From Aquipseudomonas ullengensis (GTDB lineage Bacteria; Pseudomonadota; Gammaproteobacteria; Pseudomonadales; Pseudomonadaceae): a stretch of DNA of 64,000 bases. The stretch covers positions 62,001-126,000 of the forward strand of contig NZ_JACJUD010000007.1 of assembly GCF_014174475.1 (NCBI RefSeq). The letters run 5' to 3'. The notes beneath the pieces are model-generated. The model made no database searches. It was given only the letters and a program-made list of their open reading frames with translations, and was not told where the DNA came from. Numbering within the stretch: position 1 is the first letter of the stretch; every line of letters starts with the position of its first letter. Position numbers and translations under genes: made by a program. This document shows, in pieces, positions 44,407 through 53,654 of this stretch.

Positions 44407-45567
44407 ATGGGCGTATTGAGCGGTATTCGGGTGGTGGAGTTCGAGGCAATCGGCCCGGCGCCCTTTGGCACCATGTTGTTGGCCGATATGGGCGCCGAGG
44501 TGGTGCGCATCGACCGTCCGGCCGCGCCCGAAGAGCTGATCCCAAAGACCGCCGGCAGCCATGTAGACATTACCGGGCGCAACCGCAGTTCGGTCACCCT
44601 GGACTTGAAGAATCCCCAGTCGGTGGAGGCGGCGCTAGCCCTGATCGAACGCGCCGACGTGCTGATCGAAGGCTATCGCCCTGGCACCATGGAGCGCCTG
44701 GGGCTTGGCCCCGATGTCGCTCTGGCCCGCAACCCGAAGCTGGTTTATGCACGTATGACCGGTTGGGGCCAGAGCGGCCCGCTGGCGCAACGGGCTGGCC
44801 ACGACCTCAACTACATCGCGCTTTCGGGCGTGCTCTCGGCCATTGGTCCGGCTGGCGGGCGGCCGCTGCCGCCGTTGAACCTGGTCGGAGACTACGGCGG
44901 TGGCGGCATGCTGCTGGCCATGGGCGTGCTGGCGGCGTTGCTGCATGTGCAGCGCGGTGGTAACGGCCAGGTGGTGGATGCGGCCATGACCGAAGGCGCG
45001 GCGCAGCTCGGTTCGGTGATCTATGGCTTGCTCGCCGGTGGCAGTTGGAAAGAACAACGCGGCAGCAACCTGCTCGATGGCGGCGCGCCCTGGTACGACA
45101 CCTACCGCACCCTGGACGGCCATTACATGGCGATTGGTCCGCTGGAACCGCGCTTCTACGCCGAGTTGCTGAACAAGCTGGATCTCGATCCTGCGCACCT
45201 GCCCAAGCAACACGACCGCAGCGGCTGGCCGCAACTGCGTGAGGCATTTATGCAGGCGTTCCTCAGCCACACCCGCGCGCACTGGCAGGAGGTGTTCGCC
45301 GACAGTGACGCTTGTGTGGCCCCGGTGCTCGGCATGGCCGAGGCCGCCCACCACCCGCATAACCAGGCGCGCGGCAGCTTTATCGAAGTCAGCGGCGTGG
45401 TGCAGCCGGTGCCGGCTCCGCGGTTTCTCGCCACGCCATCGGCCTTGCCGCGCCCGGCACCCGCGCGCGGTGAACATGGCCTGAGCGCCTTGCGTGAGTG
45501 GGGCTTTGCCGCCGCGGAGCTGACGCAGTTGCGTGAGCTGGGGCTGGGTTTTCACGGCGACCTTTGA
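44407..45567 (+). CDS. alpha-methylacyl-CoA racemase (class III CoA-transferase family)
   Basis: A 386-residue CaiB/BaiF-fold protein. The racemase-specific residues are visible: His132 in AGHDLNYIALSG and Asp162 in NLVGDYGGGGM, the same pair as the catalytic His/Asp of alpha-methylacyl-CoA racemases. It should interconvert (2R)- and (2S)-methylacyl-CoA, which lets methyl-branched chains enter beta-oxidation. It is the first gene of the plus-strand unit, followed 33 bp later by an enoyl-CoA hydratase. A palindrome lies 100 bp upstream. Confidence 0.85.
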   Translation: MGVLSGIRVVEFEAIGPAPFGTMLLADMGAEVVRIDRPAAPEELIPKTAGSHVDITGRNRSSVTLDLKNPQSVEAALALIERADVLIEGYRPGTMERLGLGPDVALARNPKLVYARMTGWGQSGPLAQRAGHDLNYIALSGVLSAIGPAGGRPLPPLNLVGDYGGGGMLLAMGVLAALLHVQRGGNGQVVDAAMTEGAAQLGSVIYGLLAGGSWKEQRGSNLLDGGAPWYDTYRTLDGHYMAIGPLEPRFYAELLNKLDLDPAHLPKQHDRSGWPQLREAFMQAFLSHTRAHWQEVFADSDACVAPVLGMAEAAHHPHNQARGSFIEVSGVVQPVPAPRFLATPSALPRPAPARGEHGLSALREWGFAAAELTQLRELGLGFHGDL

Positions 45568-45600
45568 TTTTCTTTTTTGCGAGCCTGGCGAGGATTACCC

Positions 45601-46404
45601 ATGGCCATTCAGTTCCAGATTGTCGGTCACGTCGCAGTCATTACCCTGGACGCGCCGGATGCGCATAACGCCTTGACCATTGGCGACCTGATCCACCTGC
45701 GCAAGGTGCTTGGTACCTGCCAGGACGATGATCAGGTACGCGTGATCGTCCTCACCGGGCGTGGCGAGCAGGCGTTCTGTGCCGGCGTCAACCTCAAGGA
45801 AAACCTGCCTGTGCCCGGCAGCCTCGCCAGTGCGGCGTTGAAAAGCCGTGAGGCGGAGGCGGAAGAGGGCGGCTACGCACGGCTGTTCGACCTTTCCGAT
45901 CTGGAGATCTGGAAGCCGATCATTGCCGCCATTAATGGACAGTGCCTGGGCGGTGGTCTGGAGCTGGCCCTGCAGTGCGACCTGCGCATTGCCGCTGTCG
46001 ACGCCTGCTTCGCCTTGCCTGAGGTCACCCAGGCCAGCGTGCCGCTGGCCGGTGGCGTGCAGTATCTGCTGCGCACGGTGGCTGCGGCACATGCTATGAA
46101 GCTCGCGCTCACCGGTGCCCGCATCGATTCCGACGAGGCGCTGCGCATTGGCCTAATCAGTGAGTGTGTGCAGCATGAGCGGCTTATGCCCACGGCAATG
46201 GCGTTGGCACAATGTATCGCCGCCAATGGCCCGCTGGCAGTGCAAGCCAGCAAGAGACTGGCGCTACAGACCGCCCATCTATCTCCCCGCGACTTCGTTG
46301 CACAGACCCACCTTGTCTGGGGCCTGTTGCGCGACAGCAAAGACCGCCAGGAAGGACAGAACGCCACAGCGCAGGGTCGTGCCCCACGCTATACCGGTGC
46401 CTGA
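45601..46404 (+). CDS. enoyl-CoA hydratase/isomerase family protein
   Basis: A 267-residue crotonase-fold protein. The oxyanion loop is INGQCLGGGLELALQCDLRIA. The first catalytic Glu position is kept (LPEVTQASVPLAGG), but the second Glu of classic hydratases (AMEMxLTG) is Lys here (AMKLALTG), so it may be an isomerase or a hydratase with altered chemistry. ATG at 45601 follows GAGGA. It lies between the racemase and the first acyl-CoA synthetase. Confidence 0.86.
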   Translation: MAIQFQIVGHVAVITLDAPDAHNALTIGDLIHLRKVLGTCQDDDQVRVIVLTGRGEQAFCAGVNLKENLPVPGSLASAALKSREAEAEEGGYARLFDLSDLEIWKPIIAAINGQCLGGGLELALQCDLRIAAVDACFALPEVTQASVPLAGGVQYLLRTVAAAHAMKLALTGARIDSDEALRIGLISECVQHERLMPTAMALAQCIAANGPLAVQASKRLALQTAHLSPRDFVAQTHLVWGLLRDSKDRQEGQNATAQGRAPRYTGA

Positions 46405-46466
46405 ACAGCGCCCACGCAGCGAGTCTGCGGTTCATCTAACAACAATAATGTTTGGAGACTCTTCTC

Positions 46467-48023
46467 ATGTATCTGACCCAAGGCCTGCAGCGCTCACTGC
46501 AACAGACCCCGGAGCAGCTCATCACCATCTTCGGCGAGCGGCGCCGTACCTTTCGCCAGTTCGCCGATCGCGTAGCGCGTCTGGCAGGGGCGCTGCGTCA
46601 GTTGGGCATGGGCGCCGGTGACCGGGTCAGCATGCTGGCGCTCAACTCTGATCGTTACCTGGAGTACATGCAGGCCACCTGGTGGGGCGGCGGTGTACTC
46701 AATCCGGTCAACACCCGTTGGGCGGTACCGGAAATCGTCTATTCGCTTGACGACTGCGACACGACCCTGCTGTTTGTCGACGACTATTTTCTGCCTATGG
46801 TCGAGGGCATCCGTGCCAGTGCCAAGCGCCCGCCAATTTTCATCTACAGCGGTGAAGGCCAGGCACCGGCCGGCATGCTCAGTCATGAGCAACTGATTGC
46901 TGAGTCGGACCCGGTCGAGGATGCCGGGCGTGGTGGGCATGACCTCGCCTGTGTCATGTACACGGGTGGAACCACCGGCTTTCCCAAGGGCGTGATGCAG
47001 TCGCACATGAACCTCTGGTCGGCCTGTGTCCAGCGCATGGCTGAGTTGCCCCCGCCGTTGAATAATCGCGACATGCACGTGATGCCGCTGTTCCATTGCG
47101 CCGGATTGGCGCGTGCTCTGTGCGGTTTCATTGCCGGCGGCACGCATGTGATCGTGCCGGCGTTCGAGCCCAAAGCGGTATTGGCCATGATCGAGCATGA
47201 GGCGATCACCGACACCTGTCTGGTGCCTACCATGATCCTTGCCATGCTGGCCGAGCCGACCTTCGACCAGTACAACCTCAACAGCCTGCAGCGCCTCACT
47301 TATGGTGCTTCGCCCACGGCCGGGGAAATGATCGAAGAAGTATTGGCCAAGTTGCCGGACCTGGAGCTGGTACACGGCTACGGGCTGACCGAGGCCTGTC
47401 CGATCGTCTCCACCAACCCACCGGAAAACCACAGTGCGCAAGCGCGTAAGAGCGGCCTGGCGCGCTCGGTGGGGCGCGGCGGTTACGGCGTCAACGTGAA
47501 GATCGTCGATGAGCAGGGCGTGGAAGTGCCACGCGGCACCGTCGGTGAAATCATTGTGCGCGGGCCGAACATTATGCAGGGCTACCTGAACAAGCCCGAG
47601 GAAACCGCCAAGGCCCTGCGCGATGGTTGGCTGTACACCGGCGATGGCGCCTATATGGACGAGCAGGGTTACATTTACATCGTCGACCGCCTCAAGGACA
47701 TGATCGTCACGGGTGGTGAGAACGTGTACTCGGCTGAAGTCGAAAACATCATTGCCCGTCACCCGGCAGTGCTGATGTGCGCGGTGATCGGTATTCCCCA
47801 TGAGCAGTGGGGCGAGGCGGTGCACGCGGTGGTGGTGCTCAAGCCTGGTTGTGAGGCCAGCGAAGAACAATTGCGTGGCCACTGCCGCGAATACATCGCC
47901 GGCTACAAATGCCCCAAGGCCGTGGAGTTTCGCCCGAGCCTGCCGCTGTCCGGCGCCGGCAAGATTCTCAAGCGTGACCTGCGCGAACCGTTCTGGGCCG
48001 GCAAGAGCCGAGGCGTCAATTGA
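46467..48023 (+). CDS. acyl-CoA synthetase (AMP-binding), copy 1
   Basis: A 518-residue ANL-family ligase. Motifs: P-loop YTGGTTGFPKGV, YGLTEACP, and GWLYTGDGAYMDEQGYIYIVDRLKDMI. The C-terminal catalytic Lys is in GAGKILKRDLR. It activates a carboxylic acid to its CoA thioester. The ATG at 46467 gives the same start (MYLTQGLQRSL) as the second copy at 48439, which has the same length. It overlaps the thioesterase gene by 1 bp. Confidence 0.9.
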   Translation: MYLTQGLQRSLQQTPEQLITIFGERRRTFRQFADRVARLAGALRQLGMGAGDRVSMLALNSDRYLEYMQATWWGGGVLNPVNTRWAVPEIVYSLDDCDTTLLFVDDYFLPMVEGIRASAKRPPIFIYSGEGQAPAGMLSHEQLIAESDPVEDAGRGGHDLACVMYTGGTTGFPKGVMQSHMNLWSACVQRMAELPPPLNNRDMHVMPLFHCAGLARALCGFIAGGTHVIVPAFEPKAVLAMIEHEAITDTCLVPTMILAMLAEPTFDQYNLNSLQRLTYGASPTAGEMIEEVLAKLPDLELVHGYGLTEACPIVSTNPPENHSAQARKSGLARSVGRGGYGVNVKIVDEQGVEVPRGTVGEIIVRGPNIMQGYLNKPEETAKALRDGWLYTGDGAYMDEQGYIYIVDRLKDMIVTGGENVYSAEVENIIARHPAVLMCAVIGIPHEQWGEAVHAVVVLKPGCEASEEQLRGHCREYIAGYKCPKAVEFRPSLPLSGAGKILKRDLREPFWAGKSRGVN

Positions 48024-48436
48024 TGGCGGTCGACGGCGTGCCAGCAGGCTTTAGTCGTCTGGCCAGCAAGGGCGAGTTTCTGCGCCGCTGTGGCGAGTTC
48101 TATCTGCACGATGAGCTGCCGATCATGGGTGTGCGCATTGGCCCGGAGCACCTTAACGCGTTACAGATCGTCCACGGCGGGCTGCTGGCCACCCTGGCCG
48201 ACAGCGCTTGCGGCGCGATGATCTGGCGCCAGAGCGGCGGCCAGCTGTGGCCGGTGACGGTCAACCTGAATGTCGACTACCTGAGTGCAGTGCGCGCCGG
48301 TGAGTGGCTGGAAGCCCATGTCGAAGTGCACAAGACTGGTGGCCGCTTCAACAACGCCAGTTGCCTGCTGCAAGTCGGCACCCGCGTGGTGCTGCGCGGC
48401 AACGGTATTTTTACCCGTTGGAAAGAGCCGGCCTGA
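48023..48436 (+). CDS. PaaI-type hotdog thioesterase
   Basis: A 137-residue hotdog thioesterase. The PaaI/DUF4442-type core reads NALQIVHGGLLATLADSACGAM, with the His-Gly-Gly segment and the helix that follows; the C-terminal strand NASCLLQVG is typical. It probably hydrolyses stalled acyl-CoA. It is inserted between the two acyl-CoA synthetase genes, overlapping the first by 1 bp and 2 bp before the second, so all three are in one operon. Confidence 0.86.
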   Translation: MAVDGVPAGFSRLASKGEFLRRCGEFYLHDELPIMGVRIGPEHLNALQIVHGGLLATLADSACGAMIWRQSGGQLWPVTVNLNVDYLSAVRAGEWLEAHVEVHKTGGRFNNASCLLQVGTRVVLRGNGIFTRWKEPA

Positions 48437-48438
48437 CC

Positions 48439-49995
48439 ATGTACCTGACGCAATGCCTGCAACGTGGCCTGCAACAAACGCCCGACAAACTCGTGACCCT
48501 CTGCGGCCCACGCCGCCATACCTACCGTCAGTTTGGCGAGCGCGTAGCACGCCTGGCGGGTGCGCTGCGGGTAATGGGCATGGGCGCTGGCGAGCGCGTC
48601 GGCATTCTCGCGCTGAACTCCGACCGCTACCTGGAAACGCTGATGGGCGTGTGGTGGGGCGGTGGCGTGCTCAACCCGGTGAATACTCGCTGGAGCGTGA
48701 ACGAAATCGTCTACGCACTGGACGATTGCGATACACGCATTCTGCTGGTGGACGATGCGTTTATGGACCTGCTGCCGGCTATTCGTGCGCAGGCCAAGCG
48801 CGCGCCGGTGCTGATTTATTGCGGGGATGGCCCCACTCCGGCCGGGCTGTTCGGCTACGAACAGCTATTAGCGGATTTCGCCCCGGTGGAAGATGCCGGG
48901 CGCGGCGGGGAAGACCTCGCCTGCATCATGTACACCGGCGGCACCACCGGTTTTCCCAAGGGCGTCATGCAGTCGCACCGCAACCTGTGGTCGGCGTGTA
49001 TGCCGCGTACCCTGGATATGCCGCCGATTCGCGGCGGCGTGTTGTTGCATGTGGCGCCGCTGTTTCATGTAGCCGGGTTGGCCCGAGCGCTGGTGCAGTT
49101 TTTTGCCGGTGAATGCCATGCCGTGGTGCCCGCTTTCGAGGCCGGCGAGGTGCTGCGCTTGATCGAAAGCGAAGGCATCACGGAGACCTTGCTGGTGCCG
49201 ACCATGATTACCGCGCTGCTGGCGCACCCGGACTTTGCCCGGCGCGATTTGCGCAGCCTGAAACGGCTGACCTACGGCGCCTCGCCGAGCGCCGGAACGA
49301 TGGTTGAACAGGTGTTGCAGGCCATGCCCTGGCTAGAGCTCAGCCACTCTTACGGCCTTACCGAGGCGTGCCCGACGGTGTCGAGCAACCTGCCGGCCAA
49401 CCACACCGAGGCGGCGCGTAAAAGCGGCCTATCACGCTCGGTCGGGCGCAGCGGTTATGGCGTGCTGGTGAAGATCGTTGATGAGCACGGCCAGGAAGTG
49501 CCATGCGGCACAGTAGGGGAAATCACCGTGCGTGGGCCGAATGTGATGCAGGGCTACTGGAACAAGCCGGAGGAAACCGCAAAGGCGGTGCGCAACGGCT
49601 GGTTGTACACCGGTGACGGCGCCTACATGGATGAGCAGGGTTACCTGTTTATCGTCGACCGCCTCAAGGACATGATCGTCAGCGGCGGCGAGAACATTTA
49701 TTCGGCCGAGGTGGAAAACGTGCTCGCCCGCCACCCGGCGGTGCTGCTCAGTGCCGTTATCGGCGTGCCCCATGCACAGTGGGGCGAGGCGGTGCATGCG
49801 GTGGTGGTGCTCAAGCCTGGAAGCTCGGTCAGTGCGGAACACCTGCGGGCTCACTGCCGCGAGCATATCGCCGGCTACAAATGCCCGAAGACCCTTGAGT
49901 TTCGTGCCGAGCTGCCGTTGTCGGCCGCCGGTAAGGTGCTTAAACGTGAGCTGCGCGAGCCCTTCTGGGCTGGCCACACCCGGGCCGTGAACTAA
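48439..49995 (+). CDS. acyl-CoA synthetase (AMP-binding), copy 2
   Basis: A 518-residue ANL ligase, collinear with the copy at 46467 over its full length (MYLTQCLQRGLQQTP; YTGGTTGFPKGV; GLTEACPTVSSN; GWLYTGDGAYMDEQGYLFIVDRLKDMI; catalytic Lys in AAGKVLKRELR). The pair arose by tandem duplication with the thioesterase between them. The two may handle different chain forms. The open frame continues 5' inside the thioesterase gene, but the ATG at 48439 matches the paralogue. Confidence 0.9.
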   Translation: MYLTQCLQRGLQQTPDKLVTLCGPRRHTYRQFGERVARLAGALRVMGMGAGERVGILALNSDRYLETLMGVWWGGGVLNPVNTRWSVNEIVYALDDCDTRILLVDDAFMDLLPAIRAQAKRAPVLIYCGDGPTPAGLFGYEQLLADFAPVEDAGRGGEDLACIMYTGGTTGFPKGVMQSHRNLWSACMPRTLDMPPIRGGVLLHVAPLFHVAGLARALVQFFAGECHAVVPAFEAGEVLRLIESEGITETLLVPTMITALLAHPDFARRDLRSLKRLTYGASPSAGTMVEQVLQAMPWLELSHSYGLTEACPTVSSNLPANHTEAARKSGLSRSVGRSGYGVLVKIVDEHGQEVPCGTVGEITVRGPNVMQGYWNKPEETAKAVRNGWLYTGDGAYMDEQGYLFIVDRLKDMIVSGGENIYSAEVENVLARHPAVLLSAVIGVPHAQWGEAVHAVVVLKPGSSVSAEHLRAHCREHIAGYKCPKTLEFRAELPLSAAGKVLKRELREPFWAGHTRAVN

Positions 49996-50006
49996 CCCGG
50001 CCTTCG

Positions 50007-50023
50007 CCACCCAACGTGGGTGG
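50007..50023 (+). promoter_or_regulatory. palindromic operator candidate, site C
   Basis: CCACC-CAACGT-GGGTGG within GCCACCC-AACGT-GGGTGGC (50006-50024). It lies 88 bp upstream of the acyl-CoA dehydrogenase at 50111. Confidence 0.65.
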
Positions 50024-50110
50024 CTCTATTGCCCGCTGTCGTTAATACAGTCGTTCTCCATACCCGCGGCCCCTTTTTTCGGGGCCCTGCCGCGACCACT
50101 GGAGACCCCG

Positions 50111-51250
50111 ATGCATATCCACCGTACCGTTTACCGTGACGACCACGAAATGCTGCGCGAAACGGCGCGGCGCTTCTTCGAGCGTGAGTGCTTGCCACTC
50201 CAGGCACAGTGGGACGCAGCAGGCCAAGTTGACCGGGAAACCTGGCTCAAGGCCGGGCGCAATGGCCTACTGTGCCTGACCGTGCCAACCGAATACGGTG
50301 GTGGTGGCGGTGACTTCGGCCACTCCGCGGTACTGATCGAGGAGCTGTATCGCTCCGGTGTCTCCGGCTGGAGCCTGGGTGTGCACTCTGACATCACCGC
50401 GCCGTACATCGTGCGTCTGGGCACTGAAGAGCAGAAGCAGAAGTGGCTGCCGAAAATTTGCACCGGCGAAACCGTGCTGGCGATCGCGATGACCGAGCCG
50501 GGCACCGGCTCCGACCTGAAAGCGGTGCGCACCACTGCCGTGCGCGATGGCGACGAGTGGGTCATCAACGGTAGCAAGACATTCATCAGCAATGGCCTGA
50601 CTTGCGACATGGTCCTGGTGGTCTGCAAGACCGACCCCAGCGCCGGTGCCAAGGGTTGCAGCCTGATCATGGTTGACTGCAACAGCGAAGGCTTCCGTCG
50701 TGGCCGCAAGCTGGAGAAGGTCGGCCAGCACGCCGCCGATACCGCCGAGCTGTTCTTCGACAACGTGCGTGTACCCGCCGGCAACCTGCTCGGCGTGGAA
50801 AACAAGGGCTTCATGCACCTGATGGAAGAGCTGGCCCAGGAGCGTCTGGTCATCGCCCTCTACAGTGCGGCCAAGCTGGAACGTCTGCTCGAGCAGACCA
50901 CCGAGTACGTCAAAGACCGCAAGGCCTTCAACCAGACCGTGTGGGACTTCCAGAACACCAAATTCAAGCTGGCCGACATCAAGGCCCAGGCCACTGCGGT
51001 GCGCCTGATGATCGATTACTACATCGGTGAGCACATGCGCCGCCGCCTGACGGTGCAGGAGTCGGCCATCGCCAAATTGTTCGCCACCGAAACCCTGTGG
51101 AAGTGCATCGACGACATGGTCCAGCTGCATGGCGGCTACGGCTACATGCTCGAGTACCCGATCGCCCGCGCCTTCGTCGACATGCGCGTGACGCGCATTT
51201 TCGGCGGCACCAGTGAAGTGCTGCGCGAGCTGATCGCGCGCCAGCTGTGA
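50111..51250 (+). CDS. acyl-CoA dehydrogenase, long-chain type (paralogue)
   Basis: A 379-residue acyl-CoA dehydrogenase, a close paralogue of that at 39922-41061 (same length and mostly identical blocks, such as EPGTGSDLKAVRTTA and AFNQTVWDFQNTKFKLADIK). The catalytic Glu is likely that of ELAQERLVIAL, as in long-chain enzymes, since the C-terminal motif is IFGGTSEVLREL. It starts a unit of acdh, thiolase, acdh, acdh and enoyl-CoA hydratase. The palindrome at 50007 is its likely control site. Confidence 0.92.
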   Translation: MHIHRTVYRDDHEMLRETARRFFERECLPLQAQWDAAGQVDRETWLKAGRNGLLCLTVPTEYGGGGGDFGHSAVLIEELYRSGVSGWSLGVHSDITAPYIVRLGTEEQKQKWLPKICTGETVLAIAMTEPGTGSDLKAVRTTAVRDGDEWVINGSKTFISNGLTCDMVLVVCKTDPSAGAKGCSLIMVDCNSEGFRRGRKLEKVGQHAADTAELFFDNVRVPAGNLLGVENKGFMHLMEELAQERLVIALYSAAKLERLLEQTTEYVKDRKAFNQTVWDFQNTKFKLADIKAQATAVRLMIDYYIGEHMRRRLTVQESAIAKLFATETLWKCIDDMVQLHGGYGYMLEYPIARAFVDMRVTRIFGGTSEVLRELIARQL

Positions 51251-51278
51251 TCCTTTCTCCAGATTTTCAGGTGACAAG

Positions 51279-52475
51279 ATGAGCGAAAAAGTAGTGGTAG
51301 CCGGGGTCGGCATGATCCCGTTCAACAAGCCCAGTGCCAGTGGCACTTATGTGCAGATGGGCTCCGAGGCGATCCGTCGTGCCCTTGCCGATGCTGGCAT
51401 TGGCTATGAGCTAGTGCAGGAAGCCTACGCCGGTTACGTCTACGGCGACTCCACCTGCGGCCAGACCGTGCTCTACGAAGTAGGCATGACCGGCATTCCG
51501 GTGGTCAACGTCAACAACAACTGCTCGACCGGCTCGACCGCGTTGTACCTGGCGCGCCGGGCCATCGAGAGCGGTGCGGCGGACTGCGTGCTGGCCGTCG
51601 GCTTCGAGCAGATGCAGGCCGGTGCGCTGAAGTCGCACTGGGATGATCGCCCGCCGACCCGCGAGCGCTTCCTGCCGATCCTGCGCGGTCTGACCGCCGA
51701 CATGGACGGTATGCCCCAGGCTATCCGTACCTTCGGCGGTGCCGGCCGCGAGTACATGGCCAAGTACGGTTGCAGCATGGAGACCTTCGCTGCGGTGCGC
51801 GCCAAAGCCAGCCGGCATGCTGCCAATAACCCGCTTGCGCTGTTTCGCAAAGTGCTGAGCGTCGAAGACGTGATGAACGATCCGGTGATTCTGCCGGGGG
51901 TGATGACTCGCCTGATGGCTTGCCCGCCGACCTGTGGCGGTGCCGCGGCGATTCTGGTCTCCGAGCGCTTTGCCAAGAAGCATGGCCTGCGCAGCGACGT
52001 GCAGATCCTTGCCCAGGCGCTGACCACCGACACGCCAGAGTCGTTCAACTTCGAGAAACCCTCGATGCTCGACTGGGTCGGCATACACATGACCCATGCG
52101 GCCGTCGGCCAGGTCTACGAGAAGGCTGGCGTCGGCCCGCAAGATATTGACGTCTGCGAGCTGCATGACTGTTTCGCGCAGAACGAGGTGATCTGCTACG
52201 AGTCGCTGGGCTTCTGCCCCGAAGGCGGTGCCGAGCAGTTCGTCCGCGACGGCGACAATACCTACGGCGGCAAGATCGTCATCGGCCCGTCCGGTGGTCT
52301 GCTGTCCAAGGGCCACCCGCTGGGAGCCACGGGGTTGGCGCAGTGCTATGAACTGACTCAGCAGCTGCGCGGCAATGCCGAGCAACGTCAGGTTGAAGGT
52401 GCCCGCTTGGCGTTGGCGCACAACCTGGGCCTGGGTGGCGCGTGCGTCGTTACCCTCTACGGAGGTGCCCAGTGA
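51279..52475 (+). CDS. SCP-x-type thiolase (paralogue)
   Basis: A 398-residue thiolase, paralogue of that at 38708-39892. The active-site Cys lies in NVNNNCSTGSTALY; HDCFAQNEV and GHPLGATGLAQCYELTQQL are shared. It should cleave a 3-ketoacyl-CoA. The next gene starts with a GTG that overlaps its stop (GTGA), so they are translationally coupled. Confidence 0.9.
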   Translation: MSEKVVVAGVGMIPFNKPSASGTYVQMGSEAIRRALADAGIGYELVQEAYAGYVYGDSTCGQTVLYEVGMTGIPVVNVNNNCSTGSTALYLARRAIESGAADCVLAVGFEQMQAGALKSHWDDRPPTRERFLPILRGLTADMDGMPQAIRTFGGAGREYMAKYGCSMETFAAVRAKASRHAANNPLALFRKVLSVEDVMNDPVILPGVMTRLMACPPTCGGAAAILVSERFAKKHGLRSDVQILAQALTTDTPESFNFEKPSMLDWVGIHMTHAAVGQVYEKAGVGPQDIDVCELHDCFAQNEVICYESLGFCPEGGAEQFVRDGDNTYGGKIVIGPSGGLLSKGHPLGATGLAQCYELTQQLRGNAEQRQVEGARLALAHNLGLGGACVVTLYGGAQ

Positions 52476-53629
52476 GCAGCCTGCTGGAGGCCTTTCGCCT
52501 CGCCGAATTGCCAGCTCACGCGGAGGCGTTTCGCGCCGAAGTTCGAGCGTTTCTGGCGAGCAGCCTCGCGCCTGCGCCAGCGGACAAGCGCGCGCGCACC
52601 TGGACCGGTTTCGACGCCGATTTCAGCCGTAAACTGGCCGCGCGCGGCTGGGTTGGCCTGACGCTGCCGAAGGCCTACGGCGGTGCCGGGCTGGATGCGT
52701 TCAGCCGGTTTGTCCTAGTTGAGGAGCTGCTGTCGGCGGGTGCACCAGTGGCCGCGCACTGGATCGCCGACCGCCAGAGTGGCCCGTTGATTCTCAAGTT
52801 TGGCAGCGAGGCGCAGAAGGATTTCTTTCTGCCGCGCATCTGCGCCGGGCAGGCGTTTTTCTGCATCGGCATGAGCGAGCCGAACTCCGGTTCCGACCTG
52901 GCCAGCGTGCGCAGCCGCGCAACGCGCTGTGAGGGTGGTTGGCGCTTGAACGGGCGCAAGATCTGGACCACCAACGCCCAGCACGCCCACTACATGATTG
53001 CCCTGGTACGCACCTCCGGCGCCCCGGAGGACCGCCAGAGCGGGCTGTCGCAGCTGATCATCGATCTCAAACAACCGGGGGTGACGGTGCGGCCCATTGT
53101 CGACCTGGCTGGCGATGCGCATTTCTGCGAAGTGAGCTTCGACGATGTGATGCTGAGCGACCATGCCCTGGTGGGTGAGGAGGGCAGTGGCTGGAAGCAG
53201 GTGAACGCCGAACTGGCGTTCGAGCGCAGCGGCCCGGAGCGTTTCTATTCCAGCGTAGTGCTGCTCGATCAGTGGCTGTCCCACTTGCGCCGCAGCGGCG
53301 CCAGTGCGGCCGAAGCGACGCTGCTGGGCAGCTTCCTCAGCCAGTTAGCCAGCCTGCGCAGCCTGTCGCTGGCGGTCACCGCCAAGCTCGCCCAAGGCGA
53401 AAGCCCGGTGGTGGAGGCGGCACTGGTCAAGGACATCGGCACTGAGTTCGAACAGGCCATTCCCAGTGCCATTGCCGCCGCCATCAGTGCCAACCCGGAT
53501 GTGGCAGTGGATGCCGAGCTGTACCGCACTGTGGCCTACCTCAACCAGATTGCCCCGACCTTCTCGTTGCGCGGCGGCACCCGCGAAATTCTGCGCGGCA
53601 TGATCGCCCGTGGCCTCGGTCTGCGTTGA
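52472..53629 (+). CDS. acyl-CoA dehydrogenase, probable alpha subunit of a heteromer
   Basis: A 385-residue acyl-CoA dehydrogenase-family protein with the core MSEPNSGSDLASVRSRA and GRKIWTTNAQHAHYM. A Glu in AFERSGPERF lies near the catalytic position of long-chain-type enzymes; the C-terminus is RGGTREILRGMIARGLG. It is followed by a second, shorter acyl-CoA dehydrogenase. Such tandem pairs form alpha2beta2 enzymes in bacterial steroid side-chain breakdown (FadE/ChsE type), so a heterotetramer is likely. GTG start overlaps the thiolase stop. Confidence 0.86.
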   Translation: MSSLLEAFRLAELPAHAEAFRAEVRAFLASSLAPAPADKRARTWTGFDADFSRKLAARGWVGLTLPKAYGGAGLDAFSRFVLVEELLSAGAPVAAHWIADRQSGPLILKFGSEAQKDFFLPRICAGQAFFCIGMSEPNSGSDLASVRSRATRCEGGWRLNGRKIWTTNAQHAHYMIALVRTSGAPEDRQSGLSQLIIDLKQPGVTVRPIVDLAGDAHFCEVSFDDVMLSDHALVGEEGSGWKQVNAELAFERSGPERFYSSVVLLDQWLSHLRRSGASAAEATLLGSFLSQLASLRSLSLAVTAKLAQGESPVVEAALVKDIGTEFEQAIPSAIAAAISANPDVAVDAELYRTVAYLNQIAPTFSLRGGTREILRGMIARGLGLR

Positions 53630-53654
53630 CCGTCAACAGACAGGAAGCCCATGC

